From the NCBI RefSeq assembly GCF_002909485.1, contig NZ_PPXG01000002.1, positions 496,001 to 560,000 on the forward strand: a stretch of DNA of 64,000 nt. The letters run 5' to 3'. The notes below the pieces were generated by a model. It did no database searches and was not told the origin of the DNA. It saw nothing but the letters and a program-made list of their open reading frames with translations. Numbering within the stretch: position 1 is the first letter of the stretch; every line of letters starts with the position of its first letter. This DNA comes from Stutzerimonas stutzeri. GTDB lineage: Bacteria; Pseudomonadota; Gammaproteobacteria; Pseudomonadales; Pseudomonadaceae. Positions 1 to 8,064 of the stretch are shown here, piece by piece. The position numbers and the translations under genes were made by a program.

Positions 1-1
1 G

Positions 2-508
2 GTGGATGACTTCATCTATGCTGCCGACACCGGTAACGACATCGGCGGGGGCTACCGCGAAATCGAGTACCGCCAGCAGGACGCCGTGCTTACTGGCGCA
101 GAAGGGGAGGCGCGCTTCCAGGCGACCGACGCTACCGCCTTCACCCTGTTCGGCGACCACGTGCGCGGCAAGTTGCGCGATGGCGGCGGCGACCTGCCGC
201 GTATTCCCGCCGATCGATTGGGCGTGCGGGTGGATCAGAGCTTCACGCCGGCGCTCAACGGCCAGCTGGAGTTCTATCGCGTGCAGCGCCAGGACGAGCT
301 GGCCGACTACGAAAGCGAAACCGGCGGCTACAACATGCTCGGCGCGAGCCTGGGTTACAGCGGTTCGCTGAACCAGACGAACTACCTGCTGTACCTCAAG
401 GCCAACAACCTGCTGGATGAGAAGGCCCGCCAGCACACGTCCTTCATCAAAGACGAGGTGTTGCTGCCCGGGCGCAACCTGACGGTGGGCGTGCGCCTGG
501 CGTTCTAA
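2..508 (+). CDS. TonB-dependent outer-membrane receptor, C-terminal part
   Basis: This is the last ~168 residues of a beta-barrel receptor; the gene begins before the window, so the GTG codon at position 2 is not a start. It has the alternating aromatic pattern of barrel strands, a NNLLDEKARQHTSFIKD segment typical of the last strands of TonB-dependent receptors, and ends in Leu-Ala-Phe, the C-terminal aromatic signal for outer-membrane assembly. The tail resembles the PA0781/ZnuD type of receptor, and the neighbour putP fits that P. aeruginosa locus. The substrate (zinc or another metal) is inferred from this resemblance only, because the plug domain is not visible. Confidence 0.8.
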   Translation: MDDFIYAADTGNDIGGGYREIEYRQQDAVLTGAEGEARFQATDATAFTLFGDHVRGKLRDGGGDLPRIPADRLGVRVDQSFTPALNGQLEFYRVQRQDELADYESETGGYNMLGASLGYSGSLNQTNYLLYLKANNLLDEKARQHTSFIKDEVLLPGRNLTVGVRLAF

Positions 509-721
509 GGCAAGCAAGTCTCCTGCAGCAATCTCGAGGGCCGGCAGCTACTGTCGGCCCTCGTTCGTTAAGGAAGGCGGTCTGGCATGCAGAACCTCGC
601 GGTCACGCGCAAGTACGCTGATGACGCGCTATCCTTGCGTCCCTCGATTGTTCCGTTGCGGGTGCCGGTCGTTGTCCGCGCTGGCAATGGAATGTCAGGA
701 CCAACAAGGAAAACAAGTCCC

Positions 722-2206
722 ATGAACGTCAGCACACCCACTCTGATCACTTTCGTGGTCTACATCGCGGCGATGATCCTGATCGGCTTCATCGCCTATC
801 GCGCCACCAAGAACTTCTCTGACTACATCCTCGGCGGCCGCAGCCTCGGCAGCTTCGTCACGGCGCTGTCGGCCGGCGCCTCTGACATGAGTGGCTGGCT
901 GCTGATGGGCCTTCCCGGCGCAATTTTCGTCGCCGGCCTGTCGGAAAGCTGGATCGCCATCGGCCTGATCGTTGGCGCCTGGTTGAACTGGATCTTCGTC
1001 GCCGGCCGGTTGCGTGTGCACACCGAGCACAACCACAACGCCCTGACCCTACCGGACTACTTCTCGCACCGCTTCGAGGACGAGAGCCGCATGCTGCGGA
1101 TCTTCTCCGCGCTGGTGATCCTGGTGTTCTTCACCATCTACTGCGCCTCGGGCGTAGTGGCCGGCGCGCGGTTGTTCGAGTCCACCTTCGGCATGCCATA
1201 CGAATACGCCCTGTGGGTCGGTGCGGCGGCGACCATCCTCTATGTGTTCATCGGCGGTTTCCTTGCCGTGAGCTGGACTGACACCGTCCAGGCCACACTG
1301 ATGATCTTTGCGCTGCTGATCACGCCAGTGTTCGTCATCCTGGCTCTGGGCGACATGGGCACTGCGATGGCCACCATCGAGGCGCAGAACCCGGCCAACT
1401 TCGACATGTTCCGTGGGCTTTCCTTCGTTGCGATCATATCGCTGCTGGCATGGGGTCTCGGTTACTTTGGCCAGCCGCACATCCTGGTGCGTTTCATGGC
1501 CGCCGACTCGATCAAGACCATCCCCAACGCTCGCCGCATCGGCATGACCTGGATGATCCTGACGCTGGCTGGCGCCGTCGCGGTGGGCTTCCTCGGCATC
1601 GCCTATTTCGCCGACCACCCGGATCAGGCTGGTGCGGTCACCCAGAACGGGGAGCGCGTATTCATGGAACTGGTGAAGATCCTGTTCAATCCGTGGGTCG
1701 CCGGCATCATCCTTTCCGGCGTACTGGCGGCGGTGATGAGTACGCTCAGTGCGCAGCTGCTGGTCAGCTCCAGCGCGCTGACGCAGGACTTCTATAAAGC
1801 GATGCTGCGCAAGAATGCCTCGCAGACCGAACTGGTCTGGGTCGGCCGCGGCATGGTGCTGTTGATCGCCCTGATCGCCATCGGCATCGCCTCCAACCCG
1901 GAGAGCAAGGTGCTGGGCTTGGTGTCCTACGCTTGGGCCGGCTTCGGCGCGGCGTTCGGTCCGGTGGTGCTGATTTCGCTGCTGTGGAAGCGCATGACCC
2001 GTAACGGCGCACTGGTCGGCATGCTGGTCGGTGCGGTCACGGTGGTGGTGTGGAAGGAATTCATCGGCCTGGGCCTGTACGAAATCATCCCCGGTTTCAT
2101 CTTCGCCAGCATCGCCATCTATGTCGTGAGCAAGATGGGCGCCGAACCGGCGCCGACAATCGTCAAGCGCTTCGAAGAAGCGGACGCCGATTACCACGCT
2201 GGTTGA
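722..2206 (+). CDS. putP: sodium/proline symporter PutP
   Basis: This 494-residue inner-membrane protein belongs to the sodium:solute symporter family and imports proline with Na+. Family motifs include the early GGRSLGSFVTALSAGASDMSGW segment in the N-terminal third, with its sodium-site serines, and about 12-13 hydrophobic helices. Length matches PutP (about 490-500). The open frame extends upstream to 587, but ATG 722 follows an AAGGAAAA stretch and begins at the expected MNVSTPTLIT N-terminus. The short charged C-terminal tail is normal for the family. No putA is visible here, although the two are commonly close in Pseudomonas. Confidence 0.95.
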   Translation: MNVSTPTLITFVVYIAAMILIGFIAYRATKNFSDYILGGRSLGSFVTALSAGASDMSGWLLMGLPGAIFVAGLSESWIAIGLIVGAWLNWIFVAGRLRVHTEHNHNALTLPDYFSHRFEDESRMLRIFSALVILVFFTIYCASGVVAGARLFESTFGMPYEYALWVGAAATILYVFIGGFLAVSWTDTVQATLMIFALLITPVFVILALGDMGTAMATIEAQNPANFDMFRGLSFVAIISLLAWGLGYFGQPHILVRFMAADSIKTIPNARRIGMTWMILTLAGAVAVGFLGIAYFADHPDQAGAVTQNGERVFMELVKILFNPWVAGIILSGVLAAVMSTLSAQLLVSSSALTQDFYKAMLRKNASQTELVWVGRGMVLLIALIAIGIASNPESKVLGLVSYAWAGFGAAFGPVVLISLLWKRMTRNGALVGMLVGAVTVVVWKEFIGLGLYEIIPGFIFASIAIYVVSKMGAEPAPTIVKRFEEADADYHAG

Positions 2207-2437
2207 TGAGGGTAGCGCGCAGGTTGAGCGTCACGGCTTAGCCTGCACATTGTTTGCAATCGATGATGCCCAAAGCCCGTGCCATGGTGGGCGCAATACC
2301 TAACCGGTGGTGGGCTAAAGCCAGCTCTACAGATGCGCCGTGCGTTGCGTATTCACCGTAGGGTACGCTTCAGTCCGCCTTCCCGCCTCATTATTCAGCA
2401 CGTGCGGCGCTCTCACTCCGAGCTCTAGTCCACCCCC
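2207..2437. other. intergenic region between putP and the DUF1206 gene
   Basis: No convincing gene is seen. The stretch contains repeated GGTGGGC-type words (about 2285-2320), which look like the degenerate intergenic repeat DNA common in Pseudomonas chromosomes. It lies between convergent genes, so termination from both sides is expected, but I see no clean GC stem followed by a T-run. Confidence 0.35.
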
Positions 2438-3253
2438 TCAATTCATCACTTCCGACAAATCAATCCGTCGCCAGCGCGCCTCGGCGAAGCTGTACGCCGC
2501 GAACGCGAGCATCCCAATGCCGATTGCCAGGAGTAGTACACCGCCTGCGGGTATTCCCTGTAGCGCTTCGAGCGCCTCCTTGAGGCCGGGTGGGTCGGTG
2601 GGCTCATAGCGGCTGCCACCCATGAATAGCAGCCCGGCGATGATCAAAAACGAACAACCGCGTGCAGCCAGACCGACGCGGGAGATGGGACGGACCAGAC
2701 GCATGGTGCCGTCATCGCATTGGAAGTAGCGCTCGAAATGCGCGCGCCAGGCTTTGATCAGGTGTGCAACGCCGACCCCAAGCGGAACCAGTGCAATTGC
2801 CCAAATCAACCAGTGAGAGTGCTTGAGGCCGAGGATACGCATCAGGCTGTCGGTGCTTTCACCACCCGATCCGCCGCCACCCTCGGAGAAGCGGTCCAGG
2901 CCGCTTACCAGCAGGCTCAGCGTGAATAGGGCGAGCAACAGGTTGACCACGCCGCTACTCACCAGCCCGGTGCGAATCAGCAGGCCTTTGGCATCGTGGC
3001 CATGCTGATCGGTATCGCCAATACCCTGGGTCAGTCGCCAGGCCACATGCGCAAGAAGGCCGATCACCACAAGCCACAGCAGTATCGCTCCGAACGGTTG
3101 GCCGAGCAGTTGCTGCACTGCACCCCGGGTATCCACCGTTTCACCAGAGCCAAGCCCGGCCATGATGGCGAAAAAGCCGATGATCACGTACACCACGCCC
3201 CGTGCCGCATAGCCACTACGTGCCAGCGAAACCACTCCGCGGGTTACATTCAT
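2438..3253 (-). CDS. DUF1206 family membrane protein
   Basis: A 271-residue integral membrane protein. It is built from three similar segments, each a pair of hydrophobic helices beginning with an Ala-Arg-x-Gly-Tyr/Cys-x-Ala-Arg-Gly-type motif (near residues 11-21, 92-100 and 190-200), which is the layout of DUF1206. Function is unknown for the family. It runs convergently with putP and has no co-oriented neighbour, so it is probably transcribed alone. Confidence 0.85.
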   Translation of the reverse strand: MNVTRGVVSLARSGYAARGVVYVIIGFFAIMAGLGSGETVDTRGAVQQLLGQPFGAILLWLVVIGLLAHVAWRLTQGIGDTDQHGHDAKGLLIRTGLVSSGVVNLLLALFTLSLLVSGLDRFSEGGGGSGGESTDSLMRILGLKHSHWLIWAIALVPLGVGVAHLIKAWRAHFERYFQCDDGTMRLVRPISRVGLAARGCSFLIIAGLLFMGGSRYEPTDPPGLKEALEALQGIPAGGVLLLAIGIGMLAFAAYSFAEARWRRIDLSEVMN

Positions 3254-3458
3254 CCACCATCCTCCATCGGGTCCTGAGTGCGTTGCCGCTCGTGCGATCT
3301 GTTTCAGTAGACGCCCTCTGTCCGACTCGGTTCGGCCTAGTGAGCCTAGGAAGACAGAGATAAGTCTCTCGGAAGTTCGCTCATGGGGGGCTCATCAGAG
3401 GCGAAGTGGTGGCGAAAACCGGCGGAGGTATCAATAATCGCCCAATCGCCTGCATTCC

Positions 3459-3738
3459 TTCGTCGACAGGCTGGGCTTCATCACCTCGGTCGGCTTCGGT
3501 GAGGGTGGCGATCACCGCAAGCAGTTGGGCCTTCCTGGCAAAGGCCCGATGGCGATCATTACCGATCTGTGCATCATGGAACCGGAATAAAGCACCAACG
3601 AATTCATCGTCACTGCACTGCATCCGGGCGTGGCTCGCGAGCAGGCGTGGAGACACTGGCTGGGCGATCCGCTTCGCCGATGCGCTCTGCACCACCGAAG
3701 CGCCTCGCGCCAATGCGCTGCGCGCGCTGGAGGCCTGA
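3459..3738 (+). pseudogene. catJ-like CoA-transferase subunit B remnant
   Basis: Only the C-terminal third of a 3-oxoadipate (glutaconate-type) CoA-transferase beta subunit remains. Translation from 3459 gives FVDRLGFITSVGFGEGGDHR and then LGLPGKGPMAIITDLCIM, hallmark CatJ sequence, but is broken by a stop at 3588-3590. Homology continues as [18 protein letters not shown], then shifts frame near 3645 to [11 protein letters not shown] before a TGA ending at 3738. The N-terminal part and any subunit A gene are absent. It sits 35 bp before pcaF, the usual downstream partner, so this is a decayed catIJ-pcaF operon. The wording is from memory of CatJ sequences. Confidence 0.8.
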
Positions 3739-3773
3739 ACCGCTGCCGCTTATGGCCAGCAAGGGGGAGAGGA

Positions 3774-4979
3774 ATGACTCGCGACGTATACATCTGCGAC
3801 GCCATACGCACGCCGATCGGCCGCTTCGGCGGTGCGCTGGCAGCCGTACGCGCTGACGACCTGGCTGCGATCCCGTTACGGGCGCTGCTGGAACGTAATC
3901 CGCAGCTCGACCCTTCGGCTATTGATGAAGTGTTCATGGGCAGCGCCAACCAGGCTGGGGAGGACAACCGGAACGTGGCGCGCATGGCCGCGCTGCTCGC
4001 CGGCCTGCCAGACACGGTGCCGGGCGTGACCCTCAACCGTCTGTGCGCTTCGGGCATGGATGCCGTGGGTACCGCGTTTCGTGCCATAGCTTGCGGTGAA
4101 ATGGAGCTGGCGATTGCCGGCGGCGTCGAGTCCATGTCCCGTGCGCCCTATGTGATGGGCAAGGCCGACACAGCGTTTGGCCGCACGCAGAAGATCGAGG
4201 ACACCACCATCGGCTGGCGCTTCATCAATCCGAAGATGAAAGAGCTGTACGGCGTCGACGCCATGCCGCAGACCGCCGACAACGTCGCCGATGAGTGGCG
4301 AGTCAACCGCGCCGATCAGGACGCCTTCGCCCTGCGCAGCCAACAGCGAGCAGCGGCCGCGCAGCAAGCCGGTTTCTTTGCCGAGGAGATCGTCCCGGTG
4401 GTGATCAAGGGCAAGAAGGGCGAAACGGTCGTCGACACCGACGAGCATCCGCGTGCCGACACCACCGCCGAGGCACTGGCCAAGCTGAAGCCGGTTAACG
4501 GCCCGGACAAGACAGTCACTGCCGGCAACGCGTCGGGTGTCAACGATGGCGCTGCGGCAATGATCCTTGCCAGCGCCGAGGCAGTGCAGAAGCACGGGCT
4601 CAAGCCGCGCGCCAAGGTGCTCGGTATGGCCAGCGCCGGCGTCGCACCACGCATCATGGGTTACGGCCCGGTGCCGGCGGTGCGCAAGCTGTGTGAGCGG
4701 CTGAAGATTGCGCTAAGCGATTTCGACGTGATCGAACTGAACGAGGCCTTTGCCGCGCAAGGGCTGGCGGTCACCCGCGACCTTGGTCTGCCGGACGACA
4801 GCCCGAAGGTGAACCCCAATGGTGGCGCCATCGCGTTAGGCCATCCGCTGGGCATGAGCGGCGCCCGGCTGGTGATGACCACCGTCCACCAACTTGAGAA
4901 GTCGGGCGGCAAGCTTGGTCTCGCGACCATGTGCGTCGGTGTGGGGCAGGGGCTGGCAATAGTGGTGGAGAGACTCTGA
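3774..4979 (+). CDS. pcaF: 3-oxoadipyl-CoA thiolase PcaF
   Basis: A 401-residue thiolase that cleaves 3-oxoadipyl-CoA to succinyl-CoA and acetyl-CoA, the last step of the beta-ketoadipate pathway. Visible motifs are the acyl-accepting cysteine in [12 protein letters not shown] (near residue 90), the NEAFAAQ loop, the [11 protein letters not shown] histidine segment and the C-terminal CVGVGQG with the second catalytic cysteine. Start ATG 3774 follows GGGGGAGAGG, a strong ribosome site, and yields the canonical N-terminus [14 protein letters not shown]. The upstream CoA-transferase partner is a pseudogene, so this gene may now act with a transferase encoded elsewhere. Confidence 0.95.
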   Translation: MTRDVYICDAIRTPIGRFGGALAAVRADDLAAIPLRALLERNPQLDPSAIDEVFMGSANQAGEDNRNVARMAALLAGLPDTVPGVTLNRLCASGMDAVGTAFRAIACGEMELAIAGGVESMSRAPYVMGKADTAFGRTQKIEDTTIGWRFINPKMKELYGVDAMPQTADNVADEWRVNRADQDAFALRSQQRAAAAQQAGFFAEEIVPVVIKGKKGETVVDTDEHPRADTTAEALAKLKPVNGPDKTVTAGNASGVNDGAAAMILASAEAVQKHGLKPRAKVLGMASAGVAPRIMGYGPVPAVRKLCERLKIALSDFDVIELNEAFAAQGLAVTRDLGLPDDSPKVNPNGGAIALGHPLGMSGARLVMTTVHQLEKSGGKLGLATMCVGVGQGLAIVVERL

Positions 4980-5027
4980 CTCGGTTCCCAGCTTCCGCTT
5001 CACTTCAGCCCACCACCGGCCGCGTAG

Positions 5028-5066
5028 CACCAAGGCAGAGGCAATGCGCTTCGAGGCGGCCTGTCA
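5028..5066 (+). pseudogene. fragment of a Pf-type integrase gene
   Basis: About 37 bases (ACCAAGGCAGAGGCAATGCG and onward) match the 5' part of the intact integrase gene near 17305-17341 at roughly nine positions in ten. No reading frame survives. With the next two features it forms a collapsed int-antitoxin-att order identical to the right end of the prophage downstream, so it is read as the leftover of an earlier, related prophage. Confidence 0.65.
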
Positions 5067-5085
5067 CAACTGATTCTGACGGTCT

Positions 5086-5175
5086 ATGAAGAAGCTATTC
5101 GATGACCTGCTGGAAAATGCCCAGCAGATAGACGAGATCTCCGTGGCGAGCGTGAATCGTCCCGTCGATTTGTAG
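5086..5175 (+). pseudogene. fragment of a PfiA-type antitoxin gene
   Basis: The 29-codon frame MKKLFDDLLENAQQIDEI matches the start of the antitoxin at 18592 (MSKFFEDLLESVQQMDEI) before diverging through a one-base deletion and stopping at 5173-5175. The helix-turn-helix part is missing. It lies just left of the attachment repeat, as the intact antitoxin does at the other end of the prophage. No function is expected. Confidence 0.75.
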
Positions 5176-5227
5176 TGGATAACGTGGCTGCCGACTCAAG
5201 GCATGCCGGTATTCCGGAAGGTGTTTC

Positions 5228-5318
5228 CGACACTTCTTCGACACCACCAAAAGCCAGAAACGAAAAAGCCCCGTAAAACAGGGCCTTAACGTTAGGTGTC
5301 TGGAGCGGGCGAAGGGAA
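5228..5318. repeat. left attachment repeat of the Pf prophage
   Basis: This 91-bp segment recurs at 18909-19000 with a handful of differences; the last 41 bp (5278-5318) are identical in both. The repeat contains, on the minus strand, the 3' end of a tRNA-Gly followed by its transcription terminator (a GCCC/GGGC stem and a T-run near 5263-5285). Phages of this type integrate at tRNA 3' ends, so this is attL (or attR by the other convention). Confidence 0.9.
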
Positions 5319-5328
5319 TCGAACCCTT
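5301..5328 (-). other. 3' end of a tRNA-Gly (T-arm and acceptor strand only)
   Basis: Read on the minus strand, the bases form a T-arm (AAGGG-TTCGATT-CCCTT) followed by CGCCCGC-TCCA, matching the acceptor strand and discriminator-CCA of a Pseudomonas glycine tRNA. The anticodon and D arms are absent on the 5' side, which instead reads into prophage DNA. It is an attachment-site copy and not a working tRNA. The intact gene should lie beyond the right edge of the window. Confidence 0.7.
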
Positions 5329-5438
5329 TTGCTTGGTGTGTCGTTCCGTCGCAAAGCGTGTCGTTATGCGGTTTCTGGGCTGATCCGTCTGCTCGATTCG
5401 TCGCTATTCGGCACAGTGTTTTCGACACCTTTTCGACA

Positions 5439-5840
5439 CTAGCCGGCTCGCAATTCCTTTAACAGTTCTGGGTGGCGGCCGAGTAGTTTGAACAGCTGCA
5501 CCAAAGGTTGAGGGGCTTCGGTACTACCGCGTTCGTAACGGGAAAAGGCATTAGGCCCGCCACCGAACAGCTCAGCCGCTTCGCGCTGGCTTAAATGCAA
5601 CTGCTTGCGAACTGTGCGAATCAGCTCCTGGCTACCGCCCTGGGCATTCACCTGCTGGCGGAACTCGGTCATTGCCTTCATTACGCGGTCGCTTTCACCA
5701 GGGCCTGTCAGGCACTCGCCGCAGGCATCGCACCAGTCTGCCGTTACGTTGGCAATCTCGGTGGTTTGCCCTTTATAGGTGAAGGGCAGGTTACGGGTGT
5801 CATGGACCAGTTCAGCCTGGCCGCAAACCGGACATTTCAT
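5439..5840 (-). CDS. mqsA: antitoxin MqsA
   Basis: A 133-residue antitoxin that binds and neutralises MqsR and represses its own operon. The N-terminal zinc domain shows CPVC (residues 3-6) and CDAC; the C-terminal XRE-type helix-turn-helix contains LHLSQREAAELFGGGPNAFSRYERG, close to E. coli MqsA. The frame could open at a GTG six bases earlier, but ATG 5840 has AGGAGA upstream and gives the standard MKCPVC start. It starts two bases after mqsR stops, so the two are translationally coupled. Confidence 0.92.
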   Translation of the reverse strand: MKCPVCGQAELVHDTRNLPFTYKGQTTEIANVTADWCDACGECLTGPGESDRVMKAMTEFRQQVNAQGGSQELIRTVRKQLHLSQREAAELFGGGPNAFSRYERGSTEAPQPLVQLFKLLGRHPELLKELRAG

Positions 5841-5842
5841 GG

Positions 5843-6139
5843 TCACTTCTCCTTGAAGGAAACGATCAGCAGATCAGCCACCAGCGTGAACTTCAGGTAA
5901 ACCTGCCCAAAGGGGGTTTCCGGTAGGTAAACGTCCTGCCAGGTGGTGTGGTCCGCATAGGTTGTCATGCTCTTGAAAAAGTCGCGGCTGTTTAGGTTGC
6001 TGATGACCGCTAGCATGTCGGCCAGCTCCATACCCAGCTCAGCTCCCCCTTCAAGGGCGACACGGGTGAAGCGATAACGCTGCTCGTCTAAGGCCTGCTT
6101 CACCAGCTCAAGCTTGAAATGGGGTTTGCGCTTTTCCAT
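5843..6139 (-). CDS. mqsR: mRNA interferase toxin MqsR
   Basis: A 98-residue RelE-like ribonuclease toxin; E. coli MqsR cleaves mRNA mainly at GCU. The C-terminal half contains FFKSMTTYADHTTWQDVYLP and GQVYLKFTLVADLLIVSFKEK-like sequence, nearly the same as E. coli MqsR and of the same length. It precedes mqsA in a two-gene operon, toxin first, as in E. coli. Location in a prophage arm suggests roles in prophage maintenance or phage exclusion; that part is inference. Confidence 0.92.
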   Translation of the reverse strand: MEKRKPHFKLELVKQALDEQRYRFTRVALEGGAELGMELADMLAVISNLNSRDFFKSMTTYADHTTWQDVYLPETPFGQVYLKFTLVADLLIVSFKEK

Positions 6140-6150
6140 GAGGTAAACAT

Positions 6151-6162
6151 AACCTATTAGGT
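6151..6162. promoter_or_regulatory. MqsA-type operator upstream of mqsR
   Basis: AACCTATTAGGT, an inverted repeat AACCT-N2-AGGT just upstream of the mqsR start, resembles the AACCT/AGGTT palindrome bound by E. coli MqsA. A second partial copy (AGGT-AAACAT-AACCT, 6141-6155) overlaps it. Autoregulation of mqsRA by MqsA is therefore likely. Confidence 0.6.
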
Positions 6163-6388
6163 ATATTTTTCAAGGGTAAACAGATGGACGACAAGCGGGA
6201 GAATCAGCCTCTACGGGACCGCCTCTTGGCTGGCGCAGCAGCGCCGCTGACCAATCCTGTCGGTAAGAAGCATTTCGCTGCACTCCGGCTTCGCTGTGTC
6301 GACGCGAGTAACAGAGCAGCTGACCGAGCGGTGCAAAGCGAAACTCAGGAACGTCACGACTAGGGCTGGGTCTAGCCACGAGATGCGG

Positions 6389-7315
6389 CTAGTCCTCAGC
6401 CTGACCTTCCACTTTCATATTTCGCTTGATTACGTGCCGTATGGATAAATTTTGGTTGAAATAGATGTACTCGATTTTCTCTTCATCGCGAAGCAGAGTT
6501 AGATGCGAGCTTCCGGATTTCAACAGGATGTTTGCGGCACCTATAAAATGCTCGCTCTTGATGGAAACAGGCTGTTCATTCTTTAACTTGTCGAATCTAA
6601 GCAGTCCAGCATAGTAGGAGAACGCTAGCGCGATAGCAGTCGCAAAATAGATCGCTGATCTGGCTGCTTGTCGCCTATATGCAACTCTTTTCTTGTCTCT
6701 CAGACGGCTAATTACAACCGCAGGTGGTCGAGCAAGAAACCCAAGTTTTAGCGCCATTGCTATGAGTGCAATAAGTAAATATATCCAGGTGGTAATGCCG
6801 ACTCTTGTATATAGGAGTTCTAGGTACGATATATTGAACAAAAGTAAGAATGTTATAGCTAGAACTAAGTAGTATGCGGGTGCTTCATATTTTATTGACT
6901 CTTTGAAGAGTTTTATAGAGGTTTGAGCAAAGCGGGTAGGCCACCGTTTCCTAGGTTGCAGTGAGAAGGCCGCTAAAGTGTGTCCGGCTGAAAAAAATAC
7001 CTGGGATATAATAAATGCAACGACGCTTGATATGGTGTAACAAAGTAAGAAGTAAAATGAGAATGTGGTGATAAAGGCCGGCAAAAAATCAATGGTCACT
7101 ACGGACGCTATCTCAAACGGAACGCTCGACATGAAGCCAAAGTAATGAGCGGATGCGAGGGAGAAAGCGACAAGTAGAGGTCGTCCAATGGTCTTGATCA
7201 ACTCTTTATGTTGAACAAATAGATTCGCAAAATTAAAACCAATAGGGTTGGTTTTTTTGCTATTGGCGACGTTTCTTAGTCGACTTAAGATGGCGGCTCT
7301 TCTGTAAGGTGGCAC
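6389..7315 (-). CDS. multi-pass membrane protein of unknown function
   Basis: I do not recognise this 308-residue protein. It has about six hydrophobic helices (roughly residues 45-65, 75-125, 165-195, 198-215 and 238-255), a cytoplasm-like basic loop after residue 210 (RLRDKKRVAYRRQAAR) and a C-terminal ~60-residue soluble domain with KSEHFIGAANILLKSG and LTLLRDEEKIEYIYF. The start at 7315 is a GTG with no strong ribosome site and may be wrong. Its base composition is clearly more AT-rich than the chromosomal genes, as is that of the nuclease genes upstream. It may belong to the same accessory operon. Confidence 0.65.
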   Translation of the reverse strand: MPPYRRAAILSRLRNVANSKKTNPIGFNFANLFVQHKELIKTIGRPLLVAFSLASAHYFGFMSSVPFEIASVVTIDFLPAFITTFSFYFLLCYTISSVVAFIISQVFFSAGHTLAAFSLQPRKRWPTRFAQTSIKLFKESIKYEAPAYYLVLAITFLLLFNISYLELLYTRVGITTWIYLLIALIAMALKLGFLARPPAVVISRLRDKKRVAYRRQAARSAIYFATAIALAFSYYAGLLRFDKLKNEQPVSIKSEHFIGAANILLKSGSSHLTLLRDEEKIEYIYFNQNLSIRHVIKRNMKVEGQAED

Positions 7316-7336
7316 TAAACTGTCCTAATTTACTTT

Positions 7337-8035
7337 CTAAGGTAGGAAATTGTTCTCGGCAGCACACGCTGGTTTATACCGGCTGCACATCTTTTTAAAC
7401 GCAACCTTTGCACCCTTACGGCAGTCGCGGTAGACCAGCGAGCCGCGTTTGTAGTTTTGGCACACGCTGTTGTAGTCGATCTGGCCATTTACCACTGTCC
7501 ATTCAAACTGGCCGCTGATGCGCTGCTTGTTGTGGCCGTTCTCCCAGCTCCAGTTGCTGAGGTGAGTCTGACGGGAAACGGAGCGCTTTTGCGTGCTGCT
7601 GGTGGAGTTGGCTGCGTAGTAGCGGGCCGGTGGTGGCTGCATCGTGTTGGCGACAGGGCGGGGCGTGTAGTTGCTATCGTTAAACGATGTTTGGCGCTGC
7701 TGTAGCGCTCGCGCGGTGCCTTCTTCGAACCAGTCGAGTTCTTCCTGGCTCAGCGGTCGCTGCTGGGGCGCTGCTGCTGGGGCTTCGTAGCTTGCAACCG
7801 AAGGCCGGCTAACCGGCTGCATGGGCTGCTCAGGCTCTTGGTTAAACCAAGGCTTGCCTCCGACATGAATGCCTTGCTTGATCTGGTTTACGTCCAGTAC
7901 GACCGGCTTGCCGAATGTAAATGCCAGCGCTGTCAGCACCGCGGAACCGATACCCAGGATCGCTAGAAACCGCCAAGGGCTCGGCTTCTTTCTGTTGCGT
8001 AGGTAAACGGGTGCATCATCCCAATCTGATCTCAT
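7337..8035 (-). CDS. membrane-anchored protein of unknown function
   Basis: A 232-residue protein with a charged N-terminus, one membrane helix (about residues 22-42, FLAILGIGSAVLTALAF) and a large presumed periplasmic part. A Pro/Gln-rich linker leads to a C-terminal domain of about 65 residues with four cysteines (VCQNY, DCRKG, MCSRY, PACAAE) that could form two disulfides. ATG 8035 is preferred over GTG 8038 because GGAGG lies four bases before it. No function is known to me. It is GC-richer than its neighbours and seems to have a separate origin. Confidence 0.65.
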   Translation of the reverse strand: MRSDWDDAPVYLRNRKKPSPWRFLAILGIGSAVLTALAFTFGKPVVLDVNQIKQGIHVGGKPWFNQEPEQPMQPVSRPSVASYEAPAAAPQQRPLSQEELDWFEEGTARALQQRQTSFNDSNYTPRPVANTMQPPPARYYAANSTSSTQKRSVSRQTHLSNWSWENGHNKQRISGQFEWTVVNGQIDYNSVCQNYKRGSLVYRDCRKGAKVAFKKMCSRYKPACAAENNFLP

Positions 8036-8064
8036 CACGCCTCCTTGCTCAGTGATCGGTGTTG

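Noticed and set aside
5301..5328. Complete tRNA-Gly gene
   Set aside because: Only the T-arm and acceptor strand are present; no anticodon stem is found upstream on the minus strand. No complete tRNA or rRNA gene was found in the window.
5084..5428. 114-codon minus-strand frame across the attachment repeat
   Set aside because: It spans the tRNA remnant, its terminator and the antitoxin scrap; it is an accidental frame.
6170..6379. 69-codon minus-strand frame between mqsR and the membrane protein gene
   Set aside because: No ribosome site, no family resemblance, Arg/Ser-rich composition; treated as non-coding.
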